Assembly (NCBI GenBank): GCA_907163345.1 | Contig: CAJQUN010000129.1 | Location: 1,674,001-1,738,000 of the forward strand | Direction: 5' to 3' | Origin: Haberlea rhodopensis | Lineage: Eukaryota; Streptophyta; Magnoliopsida; Lamiales; Gesneriaceae | Length of the DNA: 64,000 nt | In this document: one piece after another, positions 36,155 to 48,787 of the stretch | Position numbering within the stretch: position 1 is the first letter of the stretch | How the letters are laid out: every line of letters begins with the position of its first letter | Program-made: the position numbers and the translations under genes | Notes under the pieces: model-generated | Told to the model about the DNA's origin: nothing | The model's database searches: none | The model's input: only the letters and a program-made list of their open reading frames with translations

Positions 36155-36412
36155 TCACATATGATTATGTGTAGTAGTAGGGAGGTTATCGGTGGTGGGG
36201 CGGTAGGAATCAGCAGCGAAGGAAGGTTGCTTGGTGAGCATAAGGGGGCGATCCTTTGCCTCTTCCTCGGTGGAGAGATTGATGCAGGAGCAACGCTCCA
36301 GCGAAGCGAAGAACGCCGTAGCAACACCGGACCCCAGCCAGCTCGCCGCCCGGTCCAGCTTCTCGCACTTCTTGAGCCCGCATCTGCTCTCTGCAGCTTC
36401 ATTCTGAGACAT
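36155..36412 (-). CDS. Small conserved plant protein of unknown function, 85 aa
   Basis: A complete ORF with the motif CEKLDRAASWLGSGVATAFF followed by SLERCSCINLST and an acidic AKDRPLM stretch. I recall the same CEKLDRAASW...SLERCSCIN pattern in uncharacterised small proteins of many plants, but no function is known to me. No signal peptide or clear membrane segment is evident; GSGVATAFF is mildly hydrophobic. The minus-strand upstream region (36413-36600) is a plausible 5'UTR. The last 20 residues are low-complexity, so a splice before them is possible. Confidence 0.65.
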   Translation of the reverse strand: MSQNEAAESRCGLKKCEKLDRAASWLGSGVATAFFASLERCSCINLSTEEEAKDRPLMLTKQPSFAADSYRPTTDNLPTTTHNHM

Positions 36413-36599
36413 GTTTTTCCCCTATTTTTTGCCCTAATTAGTTCGAACACAAGAGTATACCAAAAATAAGAAAAATTGAATACGTAGTGTCGGTGAGAAG
36501 AAAAGATGCGTACAAGAAGCAGCAGTCACAAGTGGCGATGGCTTTCTTCTGACGACCGATTATATCAATTTTCTGTGCTTAGTAAACGCCGAATAAGCG

Positions 36600-37049
36600 A
36601 ATGGGGGAGACGAAACAATAAAACGTATAAATCCAACTCAAAGCAAGACATGATATATATTAGCGATTTTTGACACGTGATACGTATATATATAATTATA
36701 TGTAAAAAAATTGAACTTCTTATATAATATTTAAAATTAATTTTAAGTATATAATTACAAATATTATGTTATATGATAATATTGTAATTGACAATATTAT
36801 TATGAGTATTACAGACATTTTAAGAATATAATATATTATGATAAATTGAAATTATTAAAATACTCATGGATATTTCAGTCATTTTGCATGTTGGCATACT
36901 ATTTTTGATTAATAAAAGATTTAAGGGTATTTTGATAATTACATGGACATACCAAGAGACTAAGTAGTTTCTCTAATATGCTTACTCTTTATAATTTAGT
37001 AATAGATATACATATATATAATATTATTTACAAACCCTAGCAGAAAAGG
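36600..37049. other. AT-rich spacer before the tRNA
   Basis: No gene. TA-rich sequence and CAA triplets (CAAACCC at 37031) just upstream of the tRNA fit plant pol III 5' flanks. Confidence 0.4.
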
Positions 37050-37120
37050 GCGCATCTAGTGTAGTGGTATCATAGTACCCTCCCACGGTACTGACCGGGG
37101 TTCGATTCCCCGGATGCGCA
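37050..37120 (+). tRNA. tRNA-Gly (anticodon CCC)
   Basis: 71 nt including the discriminator A. The acceptor stem GCGCATC pairs with GATGCGC. The D arm is TAGTGTAGTGGTATCA. The anticodon stem GTACC/GGTAC encloses the loop CTCCCAC, giving anticodon CCC. The T arm is CCGGGGTTCGATTCCCCGG. No intron. A and B boxes are intact. Confidence 0.95.
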
Positions 37121-37136
37121 ATTAATTAATTTGAAA

Positions 37137-37141
37137 TTTTT
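37137..37141 (+). terminator. Pol III terminator of tRNA-Gly
   Basis: TTTTT run 17 nt after the tRNA 3' end. Confidence 0.8.
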
Positions 37142-39400
37142 CTCCACTTAGCCAGAGTATATTTGCGCGAGATATTTTTTAAAATGACCTTTTTTAAAAA
37201 AAAATGTATGACCTCAAAGGCATTTGAGGAGGTCATGCGTTTAAAAAAATTTCTTTTAAAGTTATTGGCCAAAATTTCTCATATTTGCGGAGACAATTAA
37301 GATAGTGATCATAAAATAATTTTTTTTAAAAGCATGACTCTCCTCGATGTTATTGTAACACTGGGAATGGTCGTGTTTTTAAAAAAATTTGTTTTAAGAT
37401 CACTTCACAAAATCTTTCATATTTGCGAAATAAGGCATGAAAAAAAAAAGGAAAATTAAATGAAATTTGTGCGTTTTGTTTGTTAGAGTGAGATGGTTTC
37501 AGAAGAAAAATATATTTTGTTACAATTTTCGCAATTAGTGAAATAAGATAGGCATAGAGTAGAGTTGTTACTGGAATGAAGCTAAACACTATACATGTCC
37601 AAATGCATTTTCTTGAATTTGATAAAAAAAAAATACATTTTCTTGAATCAGCCAATAGTTTCCATACTGAATAAATTGCAGTCCGTCCTCAGTTGAGGAC
37701 ACGATGCCACTGGCCAAGGGCCCGTGACTAAAAACGTTAAACTTTAATATACAAATTAATAATTTTTTCCTTTTCATTTTCAAAGATACGTAACACAATA
37801 GAAATGCCTAGTTTAATTTGTTTGTAAATATGGATGGGCAACCGTTCCTGTTCCTGTTCCGAATCAGGTTCCAATAATGAACACGGATATGAATTTGAGA
37901 TATCCAAATCGCAAATACTTGATCTCAATTACCCGGCTCGATTCTCATTGCAAGTCTATATTTGCATTTCAATTTATTGATTTTATTTATTTTTTCCCGT
38001 TACCTACCTAAAACCCAAATCATTCGGGATTGGATTTGACTTTGGGACATCTGAATCCAAAATACTAGATTCCGATTGCCACCCCTAATTGCAAATGTTC
38101 AAAGATGAGAAATAATATAAACGATAAAAGATATTAAAGATCATAATTTTAAATAAATGATAAAAATGTTTTAATGTGTCGCACATATCCCATGTAAGCG
38201 TCCGATATATCTTGGATATACTAATGGCTTTCTGCTATTTCTTAAACTTTTTTTTCCCCTTAAATTTGTTTTCAGGGGAGGGGATGACTCGAATACGATA
38301 CCTTTTGATAGGCTAAAGCCTTGTTATCTACTATTTCTTAAACTTTAAACATTGCAAGTCAGATGTGTCCTATATATAATATTAATTTTTCTTTTTCAAA
38401 AATGGGGAATTTTTTTGTTAGATATGTTAGTCTGAAGTGTGACAACAAACGAAAACTATATATATATATAATATGGATATCATAAATATAATTTATATGA
38501 AAAAAACCCAAAAAGTTATTAGCATAACTATAAAATCACAAAGGAGAATATCATAAAACTATCTCATAAATTATTATAGAATCAAACATTCAATCTAAAA
38601 AGAAAAAAATTCTACTTGAAAATGAGTTTGGAAACAATGAAGAGAGTGAAGCTCTACTTATTCACATTATTGCAGTCAACAACAAGAATCACCCCCATCT
38701 TCGAAATACTGACAGGGTCGATTTTGTTGGATACAAATTCTCCATTTTGTCTAAATTTATCAAAAAAAAAAGATTTACTTACAATTTTTTTAGGAAGGGA
38801 GGTTTAAATTTAATGATATAGTTAATTTCCACAAGTAATTTGTTGGTATGAATGATATCATCTCCTATTACGGAAAATGATTGTATAGACATGGTATATG
38901 TTTTATCTATGTACCAATTTAATATAATTGATCTAAACAATTAATATTTTCATTTTCGAATTTTATTTAAAAAGATTGTATTTTAATCTAATAATGAGAA
39001 CCAAATCGAGATATACAAGTATTTCCCTACTATTATGATATAACAATCTAATAATAAGTGATGCATTAATCATACTTTGACTATTATGATGCTGGTACCA
39101 ATTCGTTAGTGATAGGTCACTGTCAATTACAAAAGGATGTCAAAAAAATATCACAATTTGGATTAATCCAATAGGACAATCCCAATAAAGATAATATTAT
39201 TAATAATATTAACAACAAAAAAAGTGGTCCAAAATCCTTTATCTCACTCCCACTCAATTGTTTTTTGTAAAAAACAAAGACTATCAAGAGTCACATTGGC
39301 CCCCAAGTAAAAACCATAGAACAAATGCACAATGTAAGTTTTGTATTTAACAAGAAATAATTTTGGTATTGTTTATTCCAACCATATTATATTCATAGAG
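37142..39400. other. Spacer
   Basis: AT-rich, with diverged duplicated blocks around 37150-37450 and the MITE at 37830-38088. No gene seen. Confidence 0.45.
37830..38088. mobile_element. hAT-type MITE
   Basis: 259 bp with termini ATGGATGGGCAACC and the complement of GATTGCCACCCCTAA, flanked by TTGTAAAT (37822-37829) and TTGCAAAT (38089-38096), an 8-bp target duplication with one change. Related by its ends to the GGGTGGCAAT MITEs elsewhere in the window. Confidence 0.6.
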
Positions 39401-39424
39401 TACAATTTTCGTACTTAGTATACA

Positions 39425-39702
39425 TTGATATATGTTTCATACAAATTTCACATGTTATAAGTATTAAAATAGTATAGATTTCATATTAATTTCATGTGTA
39501 ATTAGTACCAAAATTGTATAGGTTTCATACCAACTTTATGTGTAACTAGTACCAAAATTGTATATGTTCATACCAACTTCACGTGTAATAAGTATCGAAA
39601 ATAATATAGGTTTCATACCAATTTCATGTGTAACCTGTACCAAAATTGTATATATTACATACAAATTTCATGTGTAACTTGTAGCAAATTGTATAGGTTT
39701 CA
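39425..39702. repeat. About 50-bp tandem repeat, roughly six copies
   Basis: Degenerate units of the form TATAGGTTTCATACCAATTT + CATGTGTAACTAGTACCAAA + ATTG. Confidence 0.75.
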
Positions 39703-40784
39703 ATTTATCAAAATCAAAAGTTCAAAATTTTAATAGAGGGGTGTAGTAGTAATTTTATTAAGATAGGGGTTAGAAACATAATTTGAATTATATTTATCTG
39801 ATATGTGATTGATTTCACGATTATGTTTTATCGTGGATATTTTTTTTGAGTTTTCCAAAAAATAACCTTGGGTAAAAGAAATTATAACTGGACATCATCC
39901 CGGGAGACAAAAACAATTCACGCGACAACATCTCACGTGAGAGAGCGAAGGTTGTAAGCTGCAAACCCAACACCCACTCTTATCGATAACTGATAACTGG
40001 ATGAGGGCAAAAATTTAAACAGCAGCAAAACTCTATTGTCCAATTTTGGTAGAAATTGGTACCTTTTAGAATTCATCATTCGGATCCGATCCACTTTGCT
40101 TTGTGCTCTAACTGTGTCTTCCAGTTTACTTTGGTTTCTATTTACAGGCTTCTCTCTCCCATCACCTATATATATTTTTGTATGTCTGTGTTGTGTTTTT
40201 TATGGCTCATTTTTGTTGATAATTCTGACATTTAAGATCTGGGTTGTTGATTTATGTTGTTTATAGTTCTTTAATTGATTGCAAAGTTGAAGTTGATGAA
40301 TTGTTACATGTAAGGAAGCATCTTTATTGTTTCTGTCTCTGTTTTACTCTCCCTTTTTTGCTTTTTTTTTGAGCAATTGTACTCAAGTTTTAATCTCTGT
40401 ATATGCGGACTGCGGTTCGTGGTTTATATGAGGATTTTGAAGATTACCTTTTTGTTCTGTGATGTTTAATGCAGTGGAATTACTGCTAATTTATGGATTG
40501 CTATGATTATGGATTATTCTTACCCAATTAGAAATTGAGATTTTGAATGATTTGTCAAGGTGGGAAAATCTCCATTTGAGAGCCTAGTAGTTCAACTTTT
40601 ACGGTGTTTCAAACTATATTTATATCAGCTTATGTCGGAATTTATTAATTTATGTCTTGTTTCGCCTTATTTTGAAGTGCTTTTGTACGAGACTGGTGTC
40701 ATTTGTTCATATATTTTAAAGTGAAACTATCAATGAGGGATTTTTGTGGAAATCTTTTTTTTTTTTGGTGAAGGTGAGTGATTA
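39703..40784 (+). other. Promoter and 5'UTR of the 40.8-kb gene
   Basis: No coding region. A 5'UTR intron is plausible between about 40160 and 40770 because this stretch is T-rich and stop-rich just before the start codon. Confidence 0.4.
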
Positions 40785-42289
40785 ATGGCGGTAGCTGAAG
40801 TTAGAGCTGCCTGGCAGAGAACTGCCAACCGATGCTTTGTGCAAGAAGATGCAAAAAGAGCACCAAAATTAGCTTGCTGCTCATCGGCACCACCTTCTGT
40901 AAAACAGCCTGAAACAGGGCTTCCAAGTGCTGATGGTGGTCAAGAGATCCCTAGCACATGCTCTGCACCTTTTAATCCCAATCCTTCATATTCTAACTTA
41001 TCCCCCAGTTCAAGATGGTGGCTTTTGATGCAGCCCAATTACGGGTATCAGAAGGGATTGATGGATGACAATTTCAATTCCCTAGAACATGATACGGAAA
41101 CCTGTCAAATGTGTGATAGCTCCGATATCCTTGCAAAAAAAGAAGTCTATTTCGGGACGATTAATCCAAGTGAACGCATCAAAGATTCCATTGATAATGG
41201 AGCTTTTACGACTTGTGAAAAGAAAGATCTTATGGTTGAAGGTGAAGAGTTAAAATCCCAACGTACTAAGAATTGCCATGAGTATTGTTTGCAATCCGAT
41301 TGGATTGGAACCGAGAAAAATATACCATGGTGGCGAACAGATACAGAAGACTTGCCTTTATTAGTCTCACGAAGGTCGCATGACCTTATACAAAATTGTG
41401 ACCTTCCTCGGCCACAGAACACTTGTGTCAAGAAGGATATGGATGTTTATACATACGGATCTAGTCATGATGGAATTTCCAACTCATCACCAGATCGAAA
41501 GTCATCGAATGCTGGGGGTGGCCGCCATTTAACTGCTTATAACTACACACTAGGCAGCCCAGCTGCTGGAGATGCTTGCAAAAAGATTAGGATGTCTGCT
41601 GAAGTTAAGACGATAAGGTAATCTATTTACTTATAATATTTTTAATTAGCATGTGTAACCGTTTTTTTTTCTTGGATAACTTATCATACTTTTAGAGTTT
41701 CCTTTAAAACTTCATGTAGTCAATATTCACAATTCGCTCTTGCACATCAACTTTCTTTTGTGCTCATATATATGTCACGTGTTGACTGTTGAGGCTCAGG
41801 GATAGCCCAATGCAAGAAATGATGTCGGAGATGCATACATTCGAGAATGGCATGAAAAACGCTCAACTGCTAGAAGCAATACGCCATTCTCAGACACGAG
41901 CCAGGGAAGCCGAGAAAGCAGCAAAACAGGCTACTGCAGAGAAACAGGACGTTCTCAAGCTTGTTCTTAGGCAGGCATCACAGCTGTTCGTGTATAGACA
42001 GTGGCTCCAACTTCTGCAAATGGAGAACATGTATTTCCATTTCACGAATAACAAAAGTCACCCAGATTCCACCATTTTTCCAATAACGTTACCTTGGATT
42101 CCTCAAACAACTGGGAAAACGATGAAAAGTGACCAAAAATATGCCAATAGGAAACGGAACAAACGATCATGTCTTCCTTCGTACGATGCTATTAGCAAAT
42201 ATGCAGTCATTTTCACGTTAGGAATGGGTTTAGTTGGTGCTGGATTTATACTGGGATGGACCATTGGATGGCTGTTACCAGCCTGGTGA
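40785..42289 (+). CDS. Uncharacterised plant protein with C-terminal membrane anchor, 440 aa
   Basis: Two exons, 40785-41617 and 41800-42289, with GT-AG borders and a phase-2 join (AG|G). The N-terminus MAVAEVRAAWQRTANRCFVQ + EDAKRAPKLACC is strongly patterned and then becomes disordered and Ser-rich, with SPSSRWWLL and IPWWRT. Exon 2 encodes a charged helical segment (SEMHTFENGMKNAQLLEAIR then QTRAREAEKAAKQATAEK), likely a coiled coil, and ends with a single hydrophobic segment YAVIFTLGMGLVGAGFILGW with only six to eight residues after it. That topology fits a tail-anchored protein. I know similar unnamed plant proteins but no function. The reading frame is intact across both exons. Confidence 0.82.
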
Positions 42290-43090
42290 AAAAATCTAGA
42301 TTCCTGCATCTTTCAGAATTTTGCACAGCCTTTGTAAGCTGTATTTCCCCCACTTCCATATATATGTGGGCATCCGTTTACACGCAAACAAGAATTTTTA
42401 TTAGTGGAATGTAAAAATGTGTGGTCCATCTGCTTTTCAGATCATCTATCCATATAATTATACAAGAAGTAAGTTTTATTTAATTTATAGAATCTGAATT
42501 TTAATCCGTTGTGTGGTTTCATTAGCTTTGAACAAAATTAAGATTCAACTATCCAGTGGCTAATCTGAGCCATCAGCCCGTTTGACTTGTTGCGTTTGAT
42601 ATCTCTCTGTCAAATTTGAAGTCCATCAGAGTTTAGTTTTCGTTTGATTGTCATCTTAAATGCAAAAGCCTCGAATCACTGATTAAATCATGAGAGTTTT
42701 TAACAATGAGATTAAACTGTTGATCATATATATTAATTAATATTTGATCATATGTCATGATTCAGTAAACAAATTACTGTTATTTGCATATACTTTTTAT
42801 CTGTATATTAATAATTATTTATGTAATAGGTAAAAGATAACCGAAATGAAGGAAAATGAACATTAAATAAGAAGATTAGGAGATCTGATCCATAGTCTTA
42901 ATTAACTCTAGAATTGTACTTTTTGTTCGTGGTTACAACCACTAGGCATCTGCAGGTAATTTTGATTTTAACATCAAAAATAGTATCATGAGATGTATCC
43001 ACTGTTGTCACGTCAAATGTTGATGAAAAATGCAAATTAATAAATGAGTGGCGGCGATCGAGTTTTTTTTATGCAGCGTGATATGATCGA
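42290..43090. other. 3' flank of the 40.8-kb gene
   Basis: Probable 3'UTR, then spacer; no further gene. Confidence 0.4.
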
Positions 43091-43093
43091 TTA

Positions 43094-44372
43094 TGCAAAT
43101 AGAAGAGGGTTGAATATCTGCACCGGCTTTACTTAGCTTTAAAATATGCTTCGGTTGTGTTAGCAACCAAAAGCTATTTTCTTGTTTAAAGACAGATCAA
43201 TCGAGTAACTATAGATAAGTGCGGAAATAACTCGACTGATGCAGCGAATAAGTTGAGCTGATGACGATAGTCTACTGGATAGATAAAAGTAGACATAGTC
43301 TACAAGTCTAAGGAAGAACATAGTGGACTACGAAGATGATCATGGTAGACAGAATGATTTGGTGTCTACTAGTAAGCAATATATCAATAGTCTGCTTAGT
43401 AGACACCAACAGTAAATATGAACAGTAAATGAATGCAAAGAATAAACGACACAGTGTTTGTTTCTGGAAGTTCGATGCACAAACGTTTCTACGTCTCACC
43501 TTCTTCCTTTGCAAGAATGATATATTAGAAGACTTTTCAGCATACAACATACTTAGGTTAATACTACACATATAGCCTAAACTCCTAACAATCTCACAGC
43601 TGAGGTCACTCATACAACTTGGATCTAGACAAATCAGTTTGATCCACGGTCACAACTGTTACAATAGTTACAGAGCATTCACTCTTTACAATGATGTAAA
43701 ACGATAAAAAGAGTTTAAACGATTGTGCAATCAATTGCAACAATCAGATGTCACTAATGATCTCTTGAAGATCTGATAAGTCTCTGATGCGGTGCCTGAG
43801 AATGCGTCGTGAATAAGCGAATAACTCTTGTAGACATGGTTGAGCAATAATGAATCAATGATAATTCTCTTATGTTTGCCAACTCATTTTTCTCTTTAAT
43901 GAATTAATGATAATTCTCTTGTGTTTGCCAACTCATATTGATTCCTGAATATCCGTACTAATGATACAATACTCTGTTGACTTTAATTGATGAGCATTAA
44001 ATGCATTGTCGTTAATTTCCTGAAATGCTCTAGATGCATTTAATGAACTTATATAGAACTGTACTACTTTCCTTATATAGCAAGTAACAGCTAGTTGTAA
44101 TATCAACGTTCGGATATTTGAATAACTCAACTGATGTTTGTTCATCTGTAATGTTTTGTCCCATAAAACATATCTTCTCTATAGCCGGTAGATTTCAGAA
44201 TCGGTAGAGCTCTTAGTGGTCGGTAGACTACACCATCGGTAGACTATGGTAGACTTATCTTTAACTCATCAGCAGATTTCACTCATAACTCATCGCGGTC
44301 GGTAGACTTCATTCTATTGGTAGTCTATGTGAGTATGCTCAGTAGATATATATCAAAACCTGATATCCAACA
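43094..44372 (-). mobile_element. Probable copia LTR remnant
   Basis: Read on the minus strand it starts TGTTGGATATCAGG and ends with CCGGTGCAGATATTCAACCC near 43110, an LTR-end motif I associate with plant copia elements. It is rich in GTAGAC repeats. No target duplication or coding region found; boundaries tentative. Confidence 0.35.
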
Positions 44373-44769
44373 CAACATGTGTGTACCAACACAACATGTG
44401 TTGGTATTGGTGCACATTCGATGAATACAAAAAAACCCGTGGCGATCGGGGATTGAAACAAAAAGGCCGACAATGCTTATTTTTCATTTTTATTTTCTTT
44501 ACAAAACTTTTCTTTATAGCTCGAGACTTGTTAAATGAAAATAATTATTTATAAATTCAAATTTTAACATAAAATCTATATTTACTACATCTTCATGTTC
44601 CACTTAAAAACTGTTCTACTAAATTTGTTATAATTCAAGATATACTTTGGAATTATATTTTTTGTTCTAATAATTATACTGGGCAACCATATTGTGTGTG
44701 ATTGTGTCGTTATGTGTTAGATATATAGATTGAGGCGTCAAACGGCCAGGCGGCATGGCTAGTTGAGTA

Positions 44770-45697
44770 AAGGTGAGCATTCGGTCGATCAAATTACTGA
44801 CCAAACCGAATTCCGAAAAGCCAATCTAACCGATTTTGTTTTTGTCAGAACTGAACAGATTGAAATTTTGTCTAAACCTAATTAATCGAATTATCGGTTA
44901 ATCCGATTATCCGATTTTATTTCTAAAAAAAAGTAAGTTTATACATGACTTTGCTACATGGTGGGGTTTCAAATTTTGTCAGAACTGAACAGATTGAAAT
45001 TTTGTCTAAACCTAATTAATCGAATTATCGGTTAATTAGATTATCCGATTTATTTCTAAAAAAAAGTAAGTTTATACATGACTTTGCTACATGGTGGGGT
45101 TTCAATACGGAGAGAATAAAAAATCGCATACAACTCTTACACTGCAGAAGCCATCATCATTTATCAAGCCCTTTTAAAATGATGAGAACTAGTAATTTAA
45201 TCGCCACTTTTAATTACACGCAAAAAATTAAAATTTGGGGAAAGGAAGCAGTCAAGAGATGGTGAAGATGCACAGAGTTCTCGAACCTTACCTGAAATGG
45301 TGCGTCCAAGCGTAGCAGCGTATGACAGCTGATTATTTTGGGGAAGGGAAGCGAAGGGAGAAAGTTTCGGCGTTGAAGACTTGAACTGGTTAGGGCAAAT
45401 CTTCTCTACATGTACAGAGTACAGACTACAACTGGGACAAAGATGCAGAGTTTTAAAATTGAAATACACGTCTCAATGACCAAAAAGCCCAAAATCTAAT
45501 TATTAAATTTTATTAAAAAATTTATATTATCTAAAATTAAATTGGTTTAATCAATTTTTAAAATTGATAATCGAAATCAAACCAATTTAACGAATTTTTA
45601 AAGAAAAAAAGCGAATTTCGAATTAACCAAACCAATTTTTTGAATTAATTTGATTCGTTTGATTAATTTAGTTTAACTGAAATTCACTCACCCTCCT
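44770..45697. mobile_element. hAT-type non-autonomous element with internal duplication
   Basis: 928 bp flanked by GTTGAGTA (44762-44769) and GTTGAGTT (45698-45705). Ends AAGGTGAGCATTC and complement of CACTCACCCTCCT. CGGTTAAT-like subterminal motifs on both sides. A 134-bp tandem duplication lies at 44841-45106. A 90-codon minus-strand ORF (45197-45469, with NQLSYAATLGRTISGKVREL) is not recognised and could be captured host sequence. Confidence 0.6.
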
Positions 45698-46082
45698 GTT
45701 GAGTTGTAAAAAATTATATAGATAGTTGTGCCAAACGTTTAGTTGCAAGCATATTTACTTTATATATAGCTAAACATTTATTGTCAGAAAACAAGAGTTT
45801 AAAAGTTTATATCTTTTTCATTGTAAAATTATAAAGATTTTTCCTTATAATATTTCTACTTGGTGGAGTTCCATATATATTCAATGTTGCAATCATGTTA
45901 CCTTATAAAGATGTTTTTACTTTGTTTTTTTAATAAAATAATATATGAATAATTTCATATTTATGATGATGGCTGAGAAATTGCTTTTAGCATTCTAAAT
46001 TTGTTAAAACCCTTTTATGATGCTACTAAATTTCTTTTGGGGTATTACTATCTGACTTCTTCAATTTTTTGAAATAAAATTT

Positions 46083-46525
46083 ATGAAATTAATGAATGAT
46101 TTGTATTATATTCAGAAAATCAGTTATTTAGAAATATTGTTGAACCAATGGAGCCTAAATTTAAAAAAAAAATTAAAAACTATTCATCTTTTCAATTGTT
46201 TGGCGGCAATTATAGATCCTAAATTAAAATTATATATTGTAGAAATTATACTTGAATCTTATTACACTAACATGTATTAAGATAATGTTAATGTTAATCA
46301 ACAAAAAGAGCGCATCAATAATAGTTTATTTTCTTTATATGATTCATTATATAATTTTAGATTATTTCGAATAAGAGAAAATTGTGGTAGTGATAAAGGT
46401 TCTGTGGGGACAATGTTAAGAGGAAAACAATATTTTACTTCAGCGTCTTCTATACCATTATCTTCAATTACCGACCTTCAAATATATTTAAACCAAGTAA
46501 CTAATTTTGGTGAACAAGAATGATA
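46083..46525 (+). pseudogene. hAT transposase remnant
   Basis: Encodes LFNCLAAIIDPKLKLYIVE, the 'LAxxLDPRxKL' signature of the RNase-H-like part of plant hAT (RICESLEEPER-type) transposases. A TAA follows YYTNMY; the same frame then continues to EQE at 46522. The catalytic N-terminal part and the dimerisation domain are missing. Confidence 0.7.
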
Positions 46526-47394
46526 AACATTTGATTTTTGATATGGTGAAAAGATATGCTAAACTTTGGTTATTGCTTTTTCATCATGGCATGTTATCTA
46601 TTAACCACTCATATATCCGTAGTTCCATTGGTGTTATGTTTTAGTGCAGTTGACAGAGTCCTTGATGAAAAAAGAAGTAGAATAAAAGCAAACACATATA
46701 GATGTATATTCTATTAAAAGATTGGTTGGATGTCGATAACTTATCACAAGATGTATGATGACATGATATTTGTTGAAGGTTTTATGTTTATATTTTATGA
46801 TTTTGGTATTTTGGTATTTTGGTATATGAATGTAATTTATATATTATAGTTATCCCATCATAGTTAACGAAATTTATTTATCGTAAATTATAGATTTATT
46901 ATAATTTATTTTATAATTGTAAAATATTATGGATTCGGTTCGACATGTGATTCTCCGTAAGTTTCATTTAATTTCAAAGAAAAACGACAAAATAGTGTGC
47001 TAATATACATATTAAAAAATGCATATAGAAGTGAGAATAAAGTAAATTATATGCTTTTTTCCTCTATCTCATAATCCGACCATCCAATGATTTGTTGCTG
47101 TCAAATAGATAAAGGCAATTAAAAATATATATAGCACAGTGAAGTTGAAAACATTGACCTCATAAAACACATAATGTGATGCAACCTCCTAAGTGAAACT
47201 TTTTCGGAAAGGCCTATAATTGCATGCTAATGCCATTTTTGGTTGACATAAGATAAGGATGGTCTGGATATTTATGGCAAACCTTTAAATTGAAGCAAAA
47301 ATCATGAGACGTAATTCAGTATAAATCTTCACTATAATTTTATTTTGGTTTATAGGACTTAGACGTAAAATAAGAACTTTCGAAAAATATCATA
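46526..47394. other. AT-rich spacer
   Basis: No gene seen. Confidence 0.4.
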
Positions 47395-47790
47395 AGTGTA
47401 AAAGACCGAACAGACTATGATGTGCTCTCTTCGGAGTCTTTCTTGCCTGGAAAGTTTAACCCTTTACAATGAGACTATATGCGTGTATTTATAGTGTTGA
47501 TCCCGGTGGTTGGCATGCGATAAATCCGGAACATGATCTCCTCTGATCGTGGTATTATTGGCTTAAGATATGTCCGAAAAATCCGCGTTCCATCATTACA
47601 AGTTGGTTTCCGCCGGTTAATTTGTCAGTTATGCTCGGGTCTTCCGTTAGCCTTTGACCACTATGCCGAGTAGGTTTTGATGTTCTTCGAGCAATTTATG
47701 TTCGTGGCTATTTGTTCGGGATATCTCTTGCTCGACGGTTTGTATGTGATTTTACCGATGAACTGACTCATCCTATGATATCAATATATA
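47395..47790 (+). repeat. Diverged copy of the 11.4-kb gypsy-type U3 segment
   Basis: 47570-47780 aligns by eye to 11376-11585. No gag or pol nearby. Confidence 0.6.
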
Positions 47791-48787
47791 TTATTTTTTT
47801 AAATAAAAAGTGATTTTGAGATCATTTTGTTAGGAAAAACAATATCTATATGACTATATTTATTAAATTAATTTATGTGGATCATTTTTATTGACAACTT
47901 TTTTATGAGATTACTATTATTTACCGTAAAACATGATATAGTTGAAGTATTTATGCTCAAGTCCTAACTTATGGTTATAGAAAATGACTCCACATCGATG
48001 GATACATAATTATAAAAAGTTTACATTTGTTTTATTTAAAAAATGTAAATTTATCTTCCAATAAATTTTTTTGCCTTGCTTAGTTACACATATTATCATG
48101 TAATATCTCGAATTTGAATCTCCCCAACCACGTAGTTAGAATTATTAAAAAAAATATTTAATAATAATAATAATAAGAAACAACAAACCAATACCAAGGG
48201 TAAAATGGTTGCCGACCGCCGCAGAAATTCCCCTCTTCCCACTTAACCTAACCATGGTTACTCCTTCCATGTTCATTTCACCGCCACGCAAAGCTTCATA
48301 CACATGCAGCACAGGGTCAAATCCAGTTCCGCTCTTTTACCCAGAAAAACGAAAGAGGCAGAAACATAGCTGATTTTGTTCCTTCTCAAATTCAGATCTT
48401 TGTTTGTGAATAAAGTTTTGATTTTAAAGAAGTGAATGTTTTTTGAAAGTGGAAAGACTTTGATTACTGGTGAGCTATTGCTTTCAATTTTTATTTCTCT
48501 GTATTGTATATTTTTTAACTTCCATTTTCTGGTTATGATTAAATGGATTTTTTTGCCTTGGTTTTTTTGGTCATGCATGTCGATTTTGATGTGAAAACTT
48601 TGAGATCTGAAAGTAAGAGTTCAAACAAGATTGAATTTGGTCGAAAAGGTGAGATAGGGCTCTGCCGTATTTGTTCCAAAGATATATGGAGTGTGTGTAA
48701 TTGAAATTCTTCGATAAAGTAGGATTTGGTTATTTGTTTTCTGTTGTTTTGGCTGCTAAATTAAGTTCAAAACTTTTGGTCAGTGGG
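47791..48787 (+). other. Spacer and 5' region of the bHLH gene
   Basis: An (AAT)n stretch near 48155-48175, then a GC-richer block (48200-48360) that may be promoter and 5'UTR. Confidence 0.4.

Noticed and set aside
36125..36469. 114-aa plus-strand ORF overlapping the small minus-strand gene
   Set aside because: The minus frame carries the conserved motif; this is its shadow.
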